DNA of 64,000 nucleotides from contig JACEFZ010024506.1 of the NCBI GenBank assembly GCA_014155875.1, forward strand, positions 501,001 to 565,000, in the 5' to 3' direction. The stretch comes from Cepaea nemoralis. Its lineage: Eukaryota; Mollusca; Gastropoda; Stylommatophora; Helicidae. A program made the position numbers and the translations under genes. The notes beneath the pieces are model-generated. The model did not search any database. It saw only the letters and a program-made list of their open reading frames with translations, and had not been told where the DNA came from. Below are positions 23,921 through 34,530 of this stretch, one piece after another (position 1 is the stretch's first letter; the number at the start of each line of letters is the position of its first letter).

Positions 23921-26787
23921 AAATGCACTGAACTGTTGGCTTGGATTGTCTATGAATTTATCACTGTTTGGCATTGGCTTCTTATTTGGACGTCTTGGAG
24001 TTCTGCGGAAATCACCATTAGGGACGTTCATTTTAGAAGGAGTCGTATTATTGACGTCAGCGACTGTGATGATGAATTCATCACAGTATGGCATTAGCTT
24101 CTTATTTGGACGTCTTGGAGTTCTGCGGAAATCACCATTAGGGACGTTCATTTTAGAAGGAGTCGTATTATTGACGTCAGCGACTGTGATGATGAATTCA
24201 TCACAGTGTGGCATTGGCTTCTTATTTGGACGTCTTGGAGTTCTGCGGAAATCACCATTAGGGACGTTCACTTTAGAAGGAGTCGTATTATTGACGTCAG
24301 CGACTGTTCGTTCCGCTGCTGTCACAGTTGTTGAACGTGGTGTTGGTATGTCGCCTTGAGCATCTGTAGAGCTAGACATAGCAACTTCTCCATTCAGGAC
24401 ACTTCCACTCTCCGCGTTGTCATCTGCAGATAGGCTAGGTTGATATTCGCCAAGATTGAGTTCATAGGAAACCGGTGCACATTCACTGTGAATCTCGGTA
24501 TTATGCAATGATGTTTCTGATAATTCTCCACTATTCTTCACGTTGCATGAGTCTACTTTCTGTGAAACTTGCGACATATTTCTGAAAAATGGCATGTATC
24601 TTTTGACGTTTGGGTTGAAAGTTGACGACTCAGCTTGATGAGTGGGAAGATGAAAGTGATCTTCCTGTGAAGGACAGCTTATTTCTGCTTTTACTGAATC
24701 TTCAATCACATGTGCTATGTTAAAAGCACACACACTCGATACTGCCGTCAGTTCAAAGCTTGTTGGCCTTTTGTCTACATTTGAGAGTGCAGACATTACC
24801 GCCGGGTTGTAATTCTTGTCCTCTGTTTTCAATAAAACAGGTGACATGTCTGTTGGATGGGGGATGAACATCTGGGCGCTTGAATTCAGCTTCTGTGATT
24901 CTGTGAATTGTGGATCTCGAGAATTGCCAGCAGTTTGGGCATCGTCATCAACATCCGTTTCGGTATTTTCATCCAACCTCTTTCTAAAAGACTCCTTTGG
25001 CGCCAGTCGGGAATTGCTGACAAGTTTTCTTAACAGCTCCTTCAGTTTTTGTGTTAATGAAGATTTTAGTGGATCTAATTCTGAATATTTTTGTTCCAGA
25101 CTGGCGCTTGTCTCATTGGTGTTACGTGAACTCGGTGACGCATTTCTCACTAGTGAGACAAATGGTTTAGCCGAAGGATTCAAATTCCGGGATCTCGTTG
25201 GCTTTGACTCTTCTTGTGAATGACCCGAAGTTTGAGTATCCTCCTCTGCGACATCTCCATTACGTTCATTTATAAAACTCTTCCTTGGCCTATGTTCATC
25301 TTTGTTTCTGGGTAAAATCAGTGATCCTCCAGCATTTGAGGTTACTGGGGTGTTACATACATCTAAGGCCGAATGATTTTGTGGTACGTTCTGAGTGGTC
25401 TCTTCAGATGTATAGTTTCTCAATTCCTCGCAACAAGAGTTCAAAGTCCGGGACTCCGAGCTAGGGTTAATCATCTGAGTCATTTTTGGATATGACTGAA
25501 CACTCAACTGCGGGATAATTTCCTCTGCGCTAAGGTTAGACATCGGAATTGACTGAGCATTCACATGTGGTATAAATTCCTCCGCGCTTGTGTTAAACAT
25601 CAGAGGCTTCTTGGGAAGTGATTTAATCAACTGTGGGATAAATTCCTCCGCGCTAGGGTTAAACATAAGAGGCTTTTTGGTAAGTGATTTAATCAACTTC
25701 GGGGTGAATTCCTTTGCGCTTGGGTTAAACATCAGAGTCTGTATGGGAAGTGACTTAATCAGCTGCGGAACAAATTCCTCCGCGCTAGGGTTAAACATCA
25801 GAGTCGTTTTGGGAAGTGACTTAATCAACTGCGGGATAAATTCCTCTGAACTAGGGTTAAACATCAGAGTCCTTTTTGGAAGTGACTTAACCAAATGCGG
25901 GGTAAATTCCTCCACACTAGGGTTAAACATCAGAGTCTTTTTGGGAAGTGACTTATTCAACTTCGGGGTGAATTCCTCCGCGTTAGGGTTAAATATCAAA
26001 GTCTCTTTTGGAAGTGACTTAACCAACTTCGGGGTGAATTCCTCCGCGTTACGGTTAAACATCAGAGTCTTTTTGGGAAGTGACTTAACCAACTTCGGGG
26101 TGAAATCCTCCGGGCTAGGGTTAAACATCAGAGTCGTCTTCGGAAGTGAGTTAATCAACTGCGGAATAAATTCATCCACTCTAGGGTTAAATATCAGAAT
26201 CTTTTTGGGAAGTGACTTAACCAACTTCGGGGTGAATTCCTCCGCGTTTAGGTTAAACATCAGAGTCTTTTGGGGAAGTGACTTAATCAACTGCGGAATA
26301 AATTCCTCCGCGCTCGGGTTAAACATCAGAGTCTCTTTTGGAAGTGACTTAATCAACTTCGGGGAGAATTCCTCTGCGCTAGGGTTAAACATCAGAGTCT
26401 TTTTCGGGAGTGAGTTAATCAACTGAGGAATAAACTCCTCCGCGCTAGGATTAAACATCAGTGTCTTTTTGGGAAGTGGATTAATCAAATGCGGGGTAAA
26501 TTCCACAGCGCTGGGGTTAAGAATCATAGACTGTGTTGGATATGCGTGGTACTCAAGCTGCCTTTGATCCGACTGCGGGATAAATTCCTTGCTGTAAGGG
26601 TTCAATCTTAAGTCATCGTTATTTAACATTGATGTATCTATGCACTGTTGATTTATCTTTCCAGGAACTTCTCTCTCACCCTCTTGCGAAACATTGGCGA
26701 CAAAACCAGAAGACAGACATGCTCTCTCCACTAATTTGCTGGCGCTTCTCCATTTCATCACAGAAGACATCTTGGAATTTTTTTGAA
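23921..26787 (-). CDS. Coding exon of a multi-PAM2 (PABP MLLE-binding) repeat protein
   Basis: The exon starts after an acceptor (TTTTCTACAG|TTC), the ATG is at 26,770, and it leaves at a donor (GCATTT|GTGAGTATA), giving 950 codons in phase 0 without a stop. Residues about 54-65 and 82-93 are PAM2-like (LRLNPYSKEFIP, MILNPSAVEFTP). From residue 104, fourteen 22-residue units follow in exact register (core LMFNPSAEEFIP), then two degenerate units. Further PAM2-like motifs sit near residues 527, 630 and 718 (LNPSAKPFV, LNSSAQMFIP, FNPNVKRYMP). Three 40-residue copies with NGDFRRTPRRPNKK end the exon. Known of PAM2: L/F at position 3 and F at position 10 dock into the MLLE domain of PABPC or UBR5. 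Inference: a disordered multivalent PABP-binding scaffold. No other domain is visible; later exons, if present, lie beyond the LINE. I know no named protein with this array. Confidence 0.8.
23945..24305 (-). repeat. Three 120-bp coding repeats at the exon 3' end
   Basis: Three near-identical 120-bp units in register with the reading frame each encode about 40 residues containing ADVNNTTPSK, VPNGDFRRTPRRPNKK and a D-E-F-I-I end. The basic RRTPRRPNKK segments could bind RNA or act as a nuclear signal; that is inference. The copies differ at only a few positions, implying recent duplication or gene conversion. Confidence 0.85.
25537..26527 (-). repeat. 66-bp coding repeat array encoding PAM2 motifs
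   Basis: Fourteen exact 66-bp units, plus flanking degenerate units, encode LxFNxxxxEFxP followed by a linker ending SLPKKT or similar. Two unit types alternate in part of the array: IPQLI(K/N) and TPKL(V/I)K at and after PAM2 position 11. This points to growth by dimer duplication. Position 4 Asn and position 10 Phe are kept in all fourteen; position 3 is Phe in all of them rather than the more usual Leu, which the flanking motifs have. Confidence 0.85.
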
Positions 26788-26916
26788 CTGTAGAAAATAG
26801 TACCAAATTACGTCAGCTTAACTAAAGAGATGAATTCTCAACACACACAAAAATAATACAATGAATATATTAACAATTAAATTTATAAGTAAGTAAGGAA
26901 TTAGACCAGAAGAAGG

Positions 26917-27135
26917 AGCCTCGGTAACGTAGTTACTAGGTGCATGCCTGCGCTCTCGGTGGTCAGGGGTTTGAGCCACTTTGACGTGGATTAGAAACCT
27001 AATATGAGTACCAGTAAAGTCTTGGAAGATAAAGGCGGCAGGCATGGTACTGACCACAACACCAGCGAGCACCGACTGGTCTATAAACATAGGCTGCTCA
27101 GCTACATGCTCAGTGCACCTGAAGGTGTGCAACAA
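26917..27135 (+). repeat. SINE group I copy (both arms)
   Basis: Head 'ggagcctcggtaacgtag', degenerate B box (GGGGTTTGAGCC), core 'gtcttggaagataaaggcg', and 3' end 'gactggtctataaacat'. The partner copy lies at 63,050-63,285 in inverse orientation, so the insertion predates the duplication. It lies in the proposed first intron of the PAM2-array gene. Confidence 0.7.
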
Positions 27136-27192
27136 GGACCTTGACTTATTTAATAGTAAGGGTATGTAAGAATATAGGTCAGTAAGTCAGGA

Positions 27193-27485
27193 GACAAATG
27201 AAGACCAATGGCAATCGTAAATTGATTAGAGAAATTAGACCTAGACAGTCAAAATTGTGTGGACATGTTATGAGAAGAAATGGATTAGAGAACTTAGTGA
27301 CAACTGGCAAGATCGAGGGGAACAGACCAAGAGGAAGACCGAGAGGAAAATACCTGGATGGCTTGGCCACGTGGCATGGTCGAGACAGGAACACTGAGCT
27401 GATCCACGACTCTGGTGATGGAGTGAAATGGCGAGTCATGACCGCCCACGCTTTCCGGCATGGCACATGATTGATTGATTGATTG
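27193..27485 (+). mobile_element. 5'-truncated LINE 3' end with TSD, left arm only
   Basis: The insert is flanked by AAGTCAGGA (27,184-27,192 and 27,486-27,494) and ends in (ATTG)n. It encodes the last ~90 residues of a LINE RT protein (LCGHVMRRNGLENLVTTGK, RPRGRPRGKYLDG, WHGRDRNTELIHD). The matching site in the right arm, about 63,005-63,013, has a single target copy and no insert. It therefore arrived after the duplication, or the right arm descends from an empty allele. Confidence 0.85.
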
Positions 27486-27514
27486 AAGTCAGGAACCCTC
27501 TTCATGCTTACATG

Positions 27515-27757
27515 ATGTTGGGCCTATGGTACCAGACCCACATTGTTATAGACCAATCGGCGCTCCACTGATCATGTTATCTATAACACGTCTGTCGCCT
27601 TTACTCCCCAGGCATGTCCAGATTCCCAGTTTAGGCTGGGTCGACCTGGGAATTAATTTCAGGTGTAAAAATATGTCTGGATGCGAAATCGAACCTATGA
27701 CCATCACGCCGGAGGCGACCATCTGGCCCCTGCGCTACCGTGATCCCCAGGGAGCTG
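27515..27757 (-). repeat. SINE group I copy (both arms)
   Basis: Antisense copy whose head, read on the minus strand, is 'gggatcacggtagcgcag' with B box GGTTCGATTTCGC. The core 'cccaggtcgacccagcct' and the 3' end near 'ggtctataacaatgtgg' are clear. The partner is at 62,745-62,985. Confidence 0.75.
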
Positions 27758-28014
27758 GGTAGGCAATTGAACATTACTACTACACAATTGTCTTTCCTGT
27801 TGTTTACTTTCTTAACATGATGTGTGTTTCTTTTTGTCAAATGAACATGAAATCCGATGTATCTGGAATTGTTTATATTAACATATCACGTCCGTGGGGT
27901 GTCTGCAGCTGCCCCCCCCCCTTCCCCCCGTTGTACCACTTTGTACCGAGTTTTACCCGTTTATATGCTTCCGTTTTTCACATGAATACGCAATCTTCTC
28001 TATCGCTTATTAGA

Positions 28015-28130
28015 ATGTTGACCGGGTGTCCGTGGTTGAGAGTTCATGTCGTCCGCCTCAGGCTAGAAGGTCCGGGGTTCGATCCCAGCATAGGGCTTGG
28101 AATGTGTCAGAGAACCACTTATTTAATATC
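28015..28130 (+). repeat. tRNA-like SINE head, group IV
   Basis: The stretch 'tgtccgtggttgagagttc' followed by GTCCGCCTCAGG and the B box GGGGTTCGATCCC looks like a diverged tRNA (a variable-arm type such as Leu or Ser). Without a folded acceptor stem I do not call a functional tRNA gene. The partner is at 62,360-62,465. Confidence 0.6.
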
Positions 28131-28336
28131 AAACAGATTCCTGATCGCTAGGTGGTGGGATCGCAGACCTAGCCATCTCTGATACCGACGAAAAACAGGG
28201 AGTACTGTGTCCAAATTGTGCACATTACAAATCACACTTCAGTTGAACATCTCAAAGTACAAGCCATAAAGCTGGAGCCCTGTCAACAGGTTTAGTAAAA
28301 CAAATCTACCTACGATAAATACAGCCTCGTGACCCT

Positions 28337-29180
28337 TTTAGTTTAGTTTAGTTTAGTTTAGACGACGGATCAACATCGCGGCGCACGGGTGTAAGCCATA
28401 AGTACTCCGTTCTACTCCTAACTCAAGCATGAGTCCGGAGAATCTCAGCTCAGTGCACGAACTCCGTAGCGAGAATCCTGAAATACTTTGAGTAGATTTT
28501 TAACTCGAAATTTTGCCCAAGCAGCGCCGTTAGGCTACTCTTTTTCGATTTCCAACTGCCAAGGGATTTTTTACGTGCGCAACAATACACACGGGCGTCC
28601 GATCTCACTACTCAGAGACCAGGGAAAATTTTGTTACTAGAAGTCCACGCAGGGGCGTCACTAGGGGGGTGCGGGGGGTGCGGGCCGCACCGGGTGACAC
28701 CATCAAGGGGTGACACCAAAATAAAAAAATTGCAAATTTGACAAAGCAGACATAGCTCTGTCTAGTCGGGTTTCATAACCGTTCATTGTTAATTTTAGAA
28801 ATTTTAATGTTAAATAACAAAAATTTAACTTTGTCCGAGTTTGTCGAAGTTCTTTATTTATGTTTTACCTGAAGTATTGAAGTTATATTGTTCAATTTGT
28901 TTTCTTTCTTATGTCCTTATTAACTTTTTGACTTATTTTACAAACATTACTATATTCGATTATATATGGTACAGGAACACTCGGAAGAAGACCATGGTGA
29001 AAGTCTAGAGGGGTGACACCAAGAGGTTACCGCACTGGGTGACACCAACCCCAGTGACGCCACTGAGTCCACGTGAAAAAAAAATCCCGGCCCTCACCGG
29101 GGCTTGAACCCGGGACCTCCAGCTCTCGAGGCGGACCTCGAGACCACTCAGCCCTCTTGCCTATGTCGGACACACCGACC
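28337..29180 (-). repeat. SINE group III copy, split by a MITE
   Basis: Antisense copy of a ~390-bp SINE. Read on the minus strand it has a tRNA-like head with CGCCTCGAGAGCTGGAGGT and B box GGGTTCAAGCCCC. The body includes 'ttggcagttggaaatcga' and 'gagttcgtgcactgagct', and the tail is (TAAAC)n. The copy is interrupted at 28,650-29,065 by a MITE. The uninterrupted partner is at 61,655-62,055. Confidence 0.85.
28650..29065. mobile_element. hAT-type MITE (416 bp), left arm only
   Basis: Termini CAGGGGCGTCACTAGGGGGG and (inverted) CAGTGGCGTCACTGGGGTTG form imperfect inverted repeats. GGTGACACC motifs recur inside both ends. The flanks are the exact 8-bp duplication AGTCCACG (28,642-28,649 and 29,066-29,073), the size made by hAT transposases. 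The AT-rich middle has no coding frame, so it depends on a transposase elsewhere. The corresponding site in the right arm (~61,744-61,752) is uninterrupted. Confidence 0.85.
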
Positions 29181-29399
29181 TCTGAGATGTTTAACTATGT
29201 GCGATGTACCTTCTTCGACAGATGAAAGACGAAAGAACACGACCGAACAAACTTTATTTTCGCCCGGTTTAACACATTGGGTCCGCAGGCCCGTCTTCCC
29301 TTCGGCCATTCACTTTCCAGTAACGCTCTGTCCGCTTTTTTAGATATGATATACTCTATGCATAGATTTGATAAATATCACGTCAGTCTCGTTTTTTTA

Positions 29400-29590
29400 C
29401 CGTATCCGCACATTTCCTGATACCAATTGAGACTGGGTGATCTGGTACCCTAGGGATGTTATAATAAAAATGTCCTCTACGATGGGATTCTGAATCCTTA
29501 CCACAGAGGGACCGGCGGGCGAGATGTAGCCACTGCCCGACTGCGCTCCCTAACTAACGAGCCATACTGGAATAACAAACATCATTCCTT
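29400..29590 (-). repeat. SINE group I copy (both arms)
   Basis: Minus-strand copy containing the 'attcagaatcccatcgtag' B-box region and the 'cccagtctcaattggtatc' core. The partner at 61,240-61,445 reads on the plus strand from 'gggagccgctattctgcag'. It is degenerate. Confidence 0.6.
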
Positions 29591-29689
29591 GTCCCTGACT
29601 GAACTACAACCCTATTTGGAAGGTAGGAGAAACAACTTGCTATATCAGTTGAATTAAATCACGTTTGTATCTACTATTACAGTTGTTGC

Positions 29690-29880
29690 ATATCCTTTAC
29701 AGGCCCGTAGCAGTCAACCCCAGCAATTTTGGCTGTCGGGATTCCTAAACCAGTTCCGTTCAGTGGTTTGCCATTAGTTTTCGAACTACCGGTACCGCTA
29801 CCTTCATAAAGCAATACAGTTGTGTTTCGAACCGGGTATGCGGGATTATAACTGCGTCCTGAACCCTTCTCCACATATTA
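29690..29880 (-). repeat. SINE group II copy (both arms)
   Basis: Antisense copy with 'catatcctttacaggcc', 'gtcaaccccagcaattttg' and 'cagtggtttgccattag', then a diverged tRNA-like head (TGTGTTTCGAACC). The partner is at 60,905-61,110. Confidence 0.65.
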
Positions 29881-30669
29881 CTAGGTTCATTTCTAATATT
29901 ATGGGACTATCACCTCTTGACACTTCTTTCCAAGACATTATCCAGACATGTGAAAATGATCAATTTCCCGAGTTTACCTATTGATGCACCTGGATATTCC
30001 GAATATGCCGTTCTGTATCTAAAATTCTTCATTATTCGTACTAGTTATTTTCATATGATGTTTCTAAAAGACTTGCTCTTTCCTTCTTCTTCTCTTCTTT
30101 TTTTTTCACTTCTCTTTGAATTTCTCTTTCGGTTTGTGTAGTATGGCCTTGGTCACTCTTGTGATCTTTCATTTCAGTTCGTATTTAAATTCACCGATAT
30201 CCCCCATTCAAGCTAATTATCTTTAGCTTATGCCTTTGCTAGTTTGTTACATAGCATAGTAGATCCACAGCAGCAATATGCTGTCATTAGTTTATGTTTG
30301 TGATACTTTTTGTTCTGCGCTTTACTGTGTCTATATGACGTTATGTAAATGTTAATTTTTATATTCAATGGTCTTTTTACACCTGTTTGCTTTCTGTCTC
30401 ACGAAAAGTGTTTTTCTGTGCATCTCAATGTCAACAGTTAATTGCAAATTCTTTAACAAGACATGTGATTAGTGATTAGTAAGGGTTATCATCATCACAC
30501 CCCTAACAGGTCCATGGTGCTCCAATCTCCTCCTGAACATCTCCGCTAGCGTATATAGTCTGATCGTACCAGTTTCTGTGTTGGTTAATCGAATGTCTTG
30601 TACTCTTGGCAAATTTCATGTCTGGTGGCTCTTGGGAAGTATACCAATAACAAATCGGGGAGGGTTATC

Positions 30670-32371
30670 CTTCTTCTTCTTCATTGTTCCGAGCCATTGA
30701 GGTTCTTTGCTGCAGATACAATCCATCTCCATTCGTCTCTCTGGTTGACCTTCTCTTGCCAGTCGTTGATTCCAAGTGCTTGTAGGTCTGTATATGTATT
30801 ATCTCTCCACCGTCTTCTTGGTCTACCTCAGGGTCTACGGTCATTTATTTCCTGAGTGTAAGCTAGTTTTGTTTCCCTATTATCTTCCATTCTTTCTATA
30901 TGCCCCAGCCATTGTAGTCTATTAGCCTTCATGATACCAGTGATTAGCAGGGACTTAAACAGATCATAAATGTCTTTGTTACTTCTTCTTTTCCACTCTC
31001 CACTTTGTGTATCCCTAATGGGTCCAAAGATGCGTCTTAAAACTTTGTTCTCAAAGGTTTGTAGCAAGGCTTCGTCTCCTTTCGTTGTACTCCAGGTTTC
31101 AGAGCCATACAGCACAACTGGTCTGATCAGTGTTTTGTATATTGTGATCTTGGTGTTACGAGATAGCGCCTTTGATTTTAGTAGATGTTGTAGTGCATAG
31201 TATATCTTATTTCCAGAATTGATTCTAGTTTGTATTTCTTCCCTTATGATGTTGGAGCAGTTGAAGATTGTACCCAGGTATTTGTATGTTTCCGTTCTTT
31301 TAATGGTCATATTATCTATTTGTATGTGGCCAGAGTTTTTAGCCATTCCTTCTCTTGAAATTACCATATATTCTGTCTTATCTTGGTTGATAACCAGCCC
31401 CATCTGTTGGGCTTTTTCCTTTAAGTGAGTCAATATTTCCAATGTCTTTTGTTCATTTTCCCCTATAATATCTATATCATCTGCATAACCAAGCAGCTTG
31501 GATGTTCCTCCAATATCACATTCCTCCTTTACCCTCCTTACAACTTTTTCTAGAGCCAGATTGAAGAGTAGCGGCGATAGTGCATCACCCTGTTTCAAGC
31601 CAGATGTTATTTGGAAATGGTCTGATTTCTTGCCTTTATATGTTACTATATTATAAGTATCTTCCATGCATAGTCTGGTCATGTTGATTAACTTCCTTGG
31701 TATTCCAAATTCCCGCATAGCATTCCATAGACTATTCCTGTGGACACTATCATAAGCCTTTTTAAAATCCACAATAATGTTATGGAGATCTCTTTTATAT
31801 TCCCAATTTTTCTCGGCTATTTGTCGTAAGATAAATGTCTGATCTATTGTTGATCTGTTTTGTCTAAAACCCGCCTGGTGGTCACCTAATGTGTATTCTG
31901 AATATGGTTTAGTCTATTTAGTAATACTGCGGATAGAATATTATAGCTTATGGACAGTAGTGATATTCCTCTATAATTTTCACATTGGAACTTGTCTCCT
32001 TTCTTAAAGATAGGTATCAATAATGACTCTTTCCAGTCATGGGGTAATTCTTCAGTCCTCCAGATTTTTATTATTAGTTCGTATAGCTTTAGATGTAATG
32101 CATGACCCCCCGCCTTTATAAATTCAGCAGCAATTCCATCAGCCCCAGTTGCCTTATTGTTTTTAAGTCGTGTGATTACATATAGGATTTCTTCAAATGC
32201 AGGTTCTTCAATTTGTGGTTCACACGTTAGAACCTCTTCCTGTGGGAAAATGTTACTTGGAGCTTCACAATTTAGTAATTCAATAAAATATTCTTTCCAT
32301 GTGTTGCACATTTCCTCATTGGTATTTATCATATTCCCATTTTTGTCTTCGCAATCTTTTAAATTACACAT
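30670..32371 (-). pseudogene. Truncated LINE reverse transcriptase (both arms)
   Basis: RT motifs are read on the minus strand: NKATGADGIAAEFI, NYRGISLL, FVDFKKAYDSVHRN, SGLKQGDALSPLLFN and GYADDIDIIG. These are followed by YGSETWSTTK, LQWLGHIERMEDNRE and a degraded R/P-rich end. No endonuclease region is present, so the element is 5'-truncated. A frame break near 31,800-31,890 separates the two halves. The partner at 58,307-60,015 shares the same start, so the insertion predates the duplication. Confidence 0.85.
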
Positions 32372-32394
32372 GAGCTCTCAGGCCAAGCCTGCCT

Positions 32395-32660
32395 AAAATG
32401 GTCACCAGAAATGTTTAAGGAAGTAAAGACGGCCGATATGATACAGACTACATCACCCAGGGAGTATCCATTAGTCTATACAAATATGCTTCTAGATCTG
32501 TGTGCCCACAGTGGCTTGAAGGGTCTGAAAGGGTTCTTTACTGACTGACTATCCATGACCCATTCGTTGAGATTGAATCGGGAAAATATTCATGTTTGGG
32601 ACTGAGCTCAGATCAACGCCTTGGCAAGCCAGCGCACTATGTTTCCACAACTCACTTCAA
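32395..32660 (+). repeat. SINE group I copy, partial (both arms)
   Basis: Core 'ggaagtaaagacggccgat' and 3' end 'attagtctatacaaatat' are recognisable, with further unmatched sequence up to the (ATC)n tract. The partner is at 58,020-58,290. It abuts the truncated LINE. Confidence 0.55.

Positions 32661-32662
<2 letters not shown>

Positions 32663-32722
<60 letters not shown>
32663..32722. repeat. (ATC)n microsatellite
   Basis: About 20 ATC units. It forms the 3' tail region of the adjacent minus-strand LINE fragment, read as (GAT)n, and is also present as (GAT)n in the right arm at 57,966-58,018. Confidence 0.9.
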
Positions 32723-32724
<2 letters not shown>

Positions 32725-33240
32725 TGTCTTGCCGACAGGGGTAGGCGATCATGCCTCTACACAAATTATGATTTCCGACTTCATGGATCAATTCGTGCTT
32801 TGACTCCCTTCCGTGCCATGACAAAAGACTGTCAGGAATCTTCTCACGCTGTCTTCCTCTATATCTCTTTCCGGTTGTCACAACATGTTCCAGTTTGTGT
32901 CTTCTCATAACGTGGCCAAATACCAATGACTGCGTCTTTCTGATGTTTGTGATAAGTTGTTCTTGCCACTCAGCCTCACTTAAAACGTCCTGATTGCTCA
33001 TTTTGGCTGTCCGCAACTAATTTTCAGCATTCTTCTATGAAACTACATCTCTAAGGCTTCCAGGGATGTTTCCGCCTGTGTGCTAATTGTCCAGTATTCA
33101 AAGCCGTATGTTAAAACTGGTTCTATGTAACATGCAAGAACCATACACAAACCGGTGGAAGGCAAGGGGGAACCACCTCTGTATTTTCCCAAAATAATCA
33201 TGCTTCGAAGTTTTAAAAACAAAAATGAATCAAAATCATG
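32717..33240 (-). pseudogene. LINE RT C-terminal fragment (both arms)
   Basis: The minus strand encodes IEPVLTYGFEYWTIS, then VFGHVMRRHKLEHVVTTGK, RGRQREKIPDSLLSWHGRE and a terminal CRQDTG. The frame breaks near 33,010. Its end resembles the TSD-flanked fragment at 27,193-27,485, so both belong to LINEs with simple-repeat tails. The partner at 57,470-57,968 is better preserved. Confidence 0.75.
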
Positions 33241-33424
33241 CTGCACACAATTCTGGTCATTATGATTGTGTCGCATCAGATACGTAACTAAATGCTGACA
33301 TTATTATTGGTATGCCTTTTTCTTGTTTGTTTTGTTTTAAATTTGTCATTCTAATGTTTTTATTTTTTGTCTAATCCCGTATACTCTCGTGAGTGACGTG
33401 ATGTACGCGAGAATTGGTAGCGGT

Positions 33425-33570
33425 TCTCTCCGCGCCGGTAACTTAGCGGTATGTGAGCCGCTCGCTCAGAAAGCAATGGCAAACTACTGAGCATAATCTT
33501 GCCAAGAAATCAACAATCAGCTGAAAGATGCTGATGTTGACAGCGATGTCCTGTAAAAGGATATGTGAAC
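33425..33570 (+). repeat. SINE group II copy
   Basis: Contains 'cgccggtaacttagcgg' (A-box-like), 'aaagcaatggcaaactact' and ends 'gtcctgtaaaaggatatg'. The B box is degenerate. I did not find an equally clear partner in the right arm, so it may be left-arm specific. Confidence 0.6.
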
Positions 33571-33884
33571 CACAAAAAAAATAAAATTGTTTTTCTGCTG
33601 AGAATTATTTTACATCATCCATTGACTAATGTATAGATATAAAAAAATTCTTATATATTGTCATCACGTATCTCAACATTTACATAAGAGCAATATTAGG
33701 TACAGTTTAGCGTTAGTTGTGGCAAACACATCATTTGTTAGTAACAATGGTTGAAACAGAAGGAGAGAGTAATGCAAGCAATACAGATCTGTTTGTAATA
33801 CAAACAACAGCAAAAATTGTCCAACAGAAGGAATTAGGGATGGTAACAATAACAATAAATGTATGGAGTAGTATGCAGTAAGAA

Positions 33885-34025
33885 TGGTTGCATGTTCTTT
33901 AAAGGACGTAACAGTTAACCCCAACATTTTTTGGCTGTTCGTAATTCCTTTGCAAGTTTACGTTCAGTAGTTTACAATTGCTTTCTGAACGACTGGCACC
34001 ATACCATTTCATAAAAATCAACGTA
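33885..34025 (-). repeat. SINE group II copy, partial
   Basis: Antisense 'tttaaaggacgtaacagtt', 'cagtagtttacaattgctt' and 'tgaacgac' mark the core, followed by 'ataccatttcataaaaatc'. The tRNA-like head is lost. Confidence 0.6.
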
Positions 34026-34079
34026 ATGCGGTCTGCAAGAATGGAAACAATAATAATAAATGTGTGGAGCAGTAGGCGG

Positions 34080-34530
34080 TAAGAATGGAAACAACAAAAT
34101 CAGACAACATTAGTTAGGAATGCAAATACCAACAATAATAAATGAAAAAGATGGAGGTAAGAATGAAAAGAAACAGAAGGAGATATGAATGCTAATCATA
34201 ATAATAATATTAATAATAATAGGAACAGAGAGACTTTGAAATTGAAAGAATAAAACATGATTGACACAGAAGACGTTAGAAAAGCAAACAATAAACAAAC
34301 CATTTGGAACAGAAGGATATAGGAATGCAAGCAATAAACAAATGGTTGGAAAGGAAGGAATCATGAATGCGGGCAATAACAACATGATTGGAACACTAGT
34401 TACGAATGCAGACAATAACATGAAAATTAATGGAACAGAAGAAGTTAGGGACGCAAACCATACAACAATGGTCGGAACAAGCAGGGTTAGTAATGCCAAC
34501 AATAACAAAATATGTGGAGATATTAAGTCT
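34080..34530. repeat. Degenerate ~45-51 bp tandem repeat (both arms)
   Basis: Diverged units share 'ttggaacagaaggatatag' or similar plus 'gaatgcaagcaataacaa'. A 94-codon open frame from 34,261 reflects the N/G/T-rich repeat and is not credited. The inverse partner is at about 56,350-56,600. Confidence 0.6.

Noticed and set aside
25590..26426. 278-codon plus-strand frame opposite the PAM2 array
   Set aside because: Antisense shadow of the 66-bp coding repeat; no splice signals, and the minus-strand frame is longer and carries the motif.
28040..28090. Possible functional tRNA gene (A and B boxes)
   Set aside because: Linked to a SINE body, duplicated in both arms, and no convincing acceptor stem by eye; treated as a SINE head.
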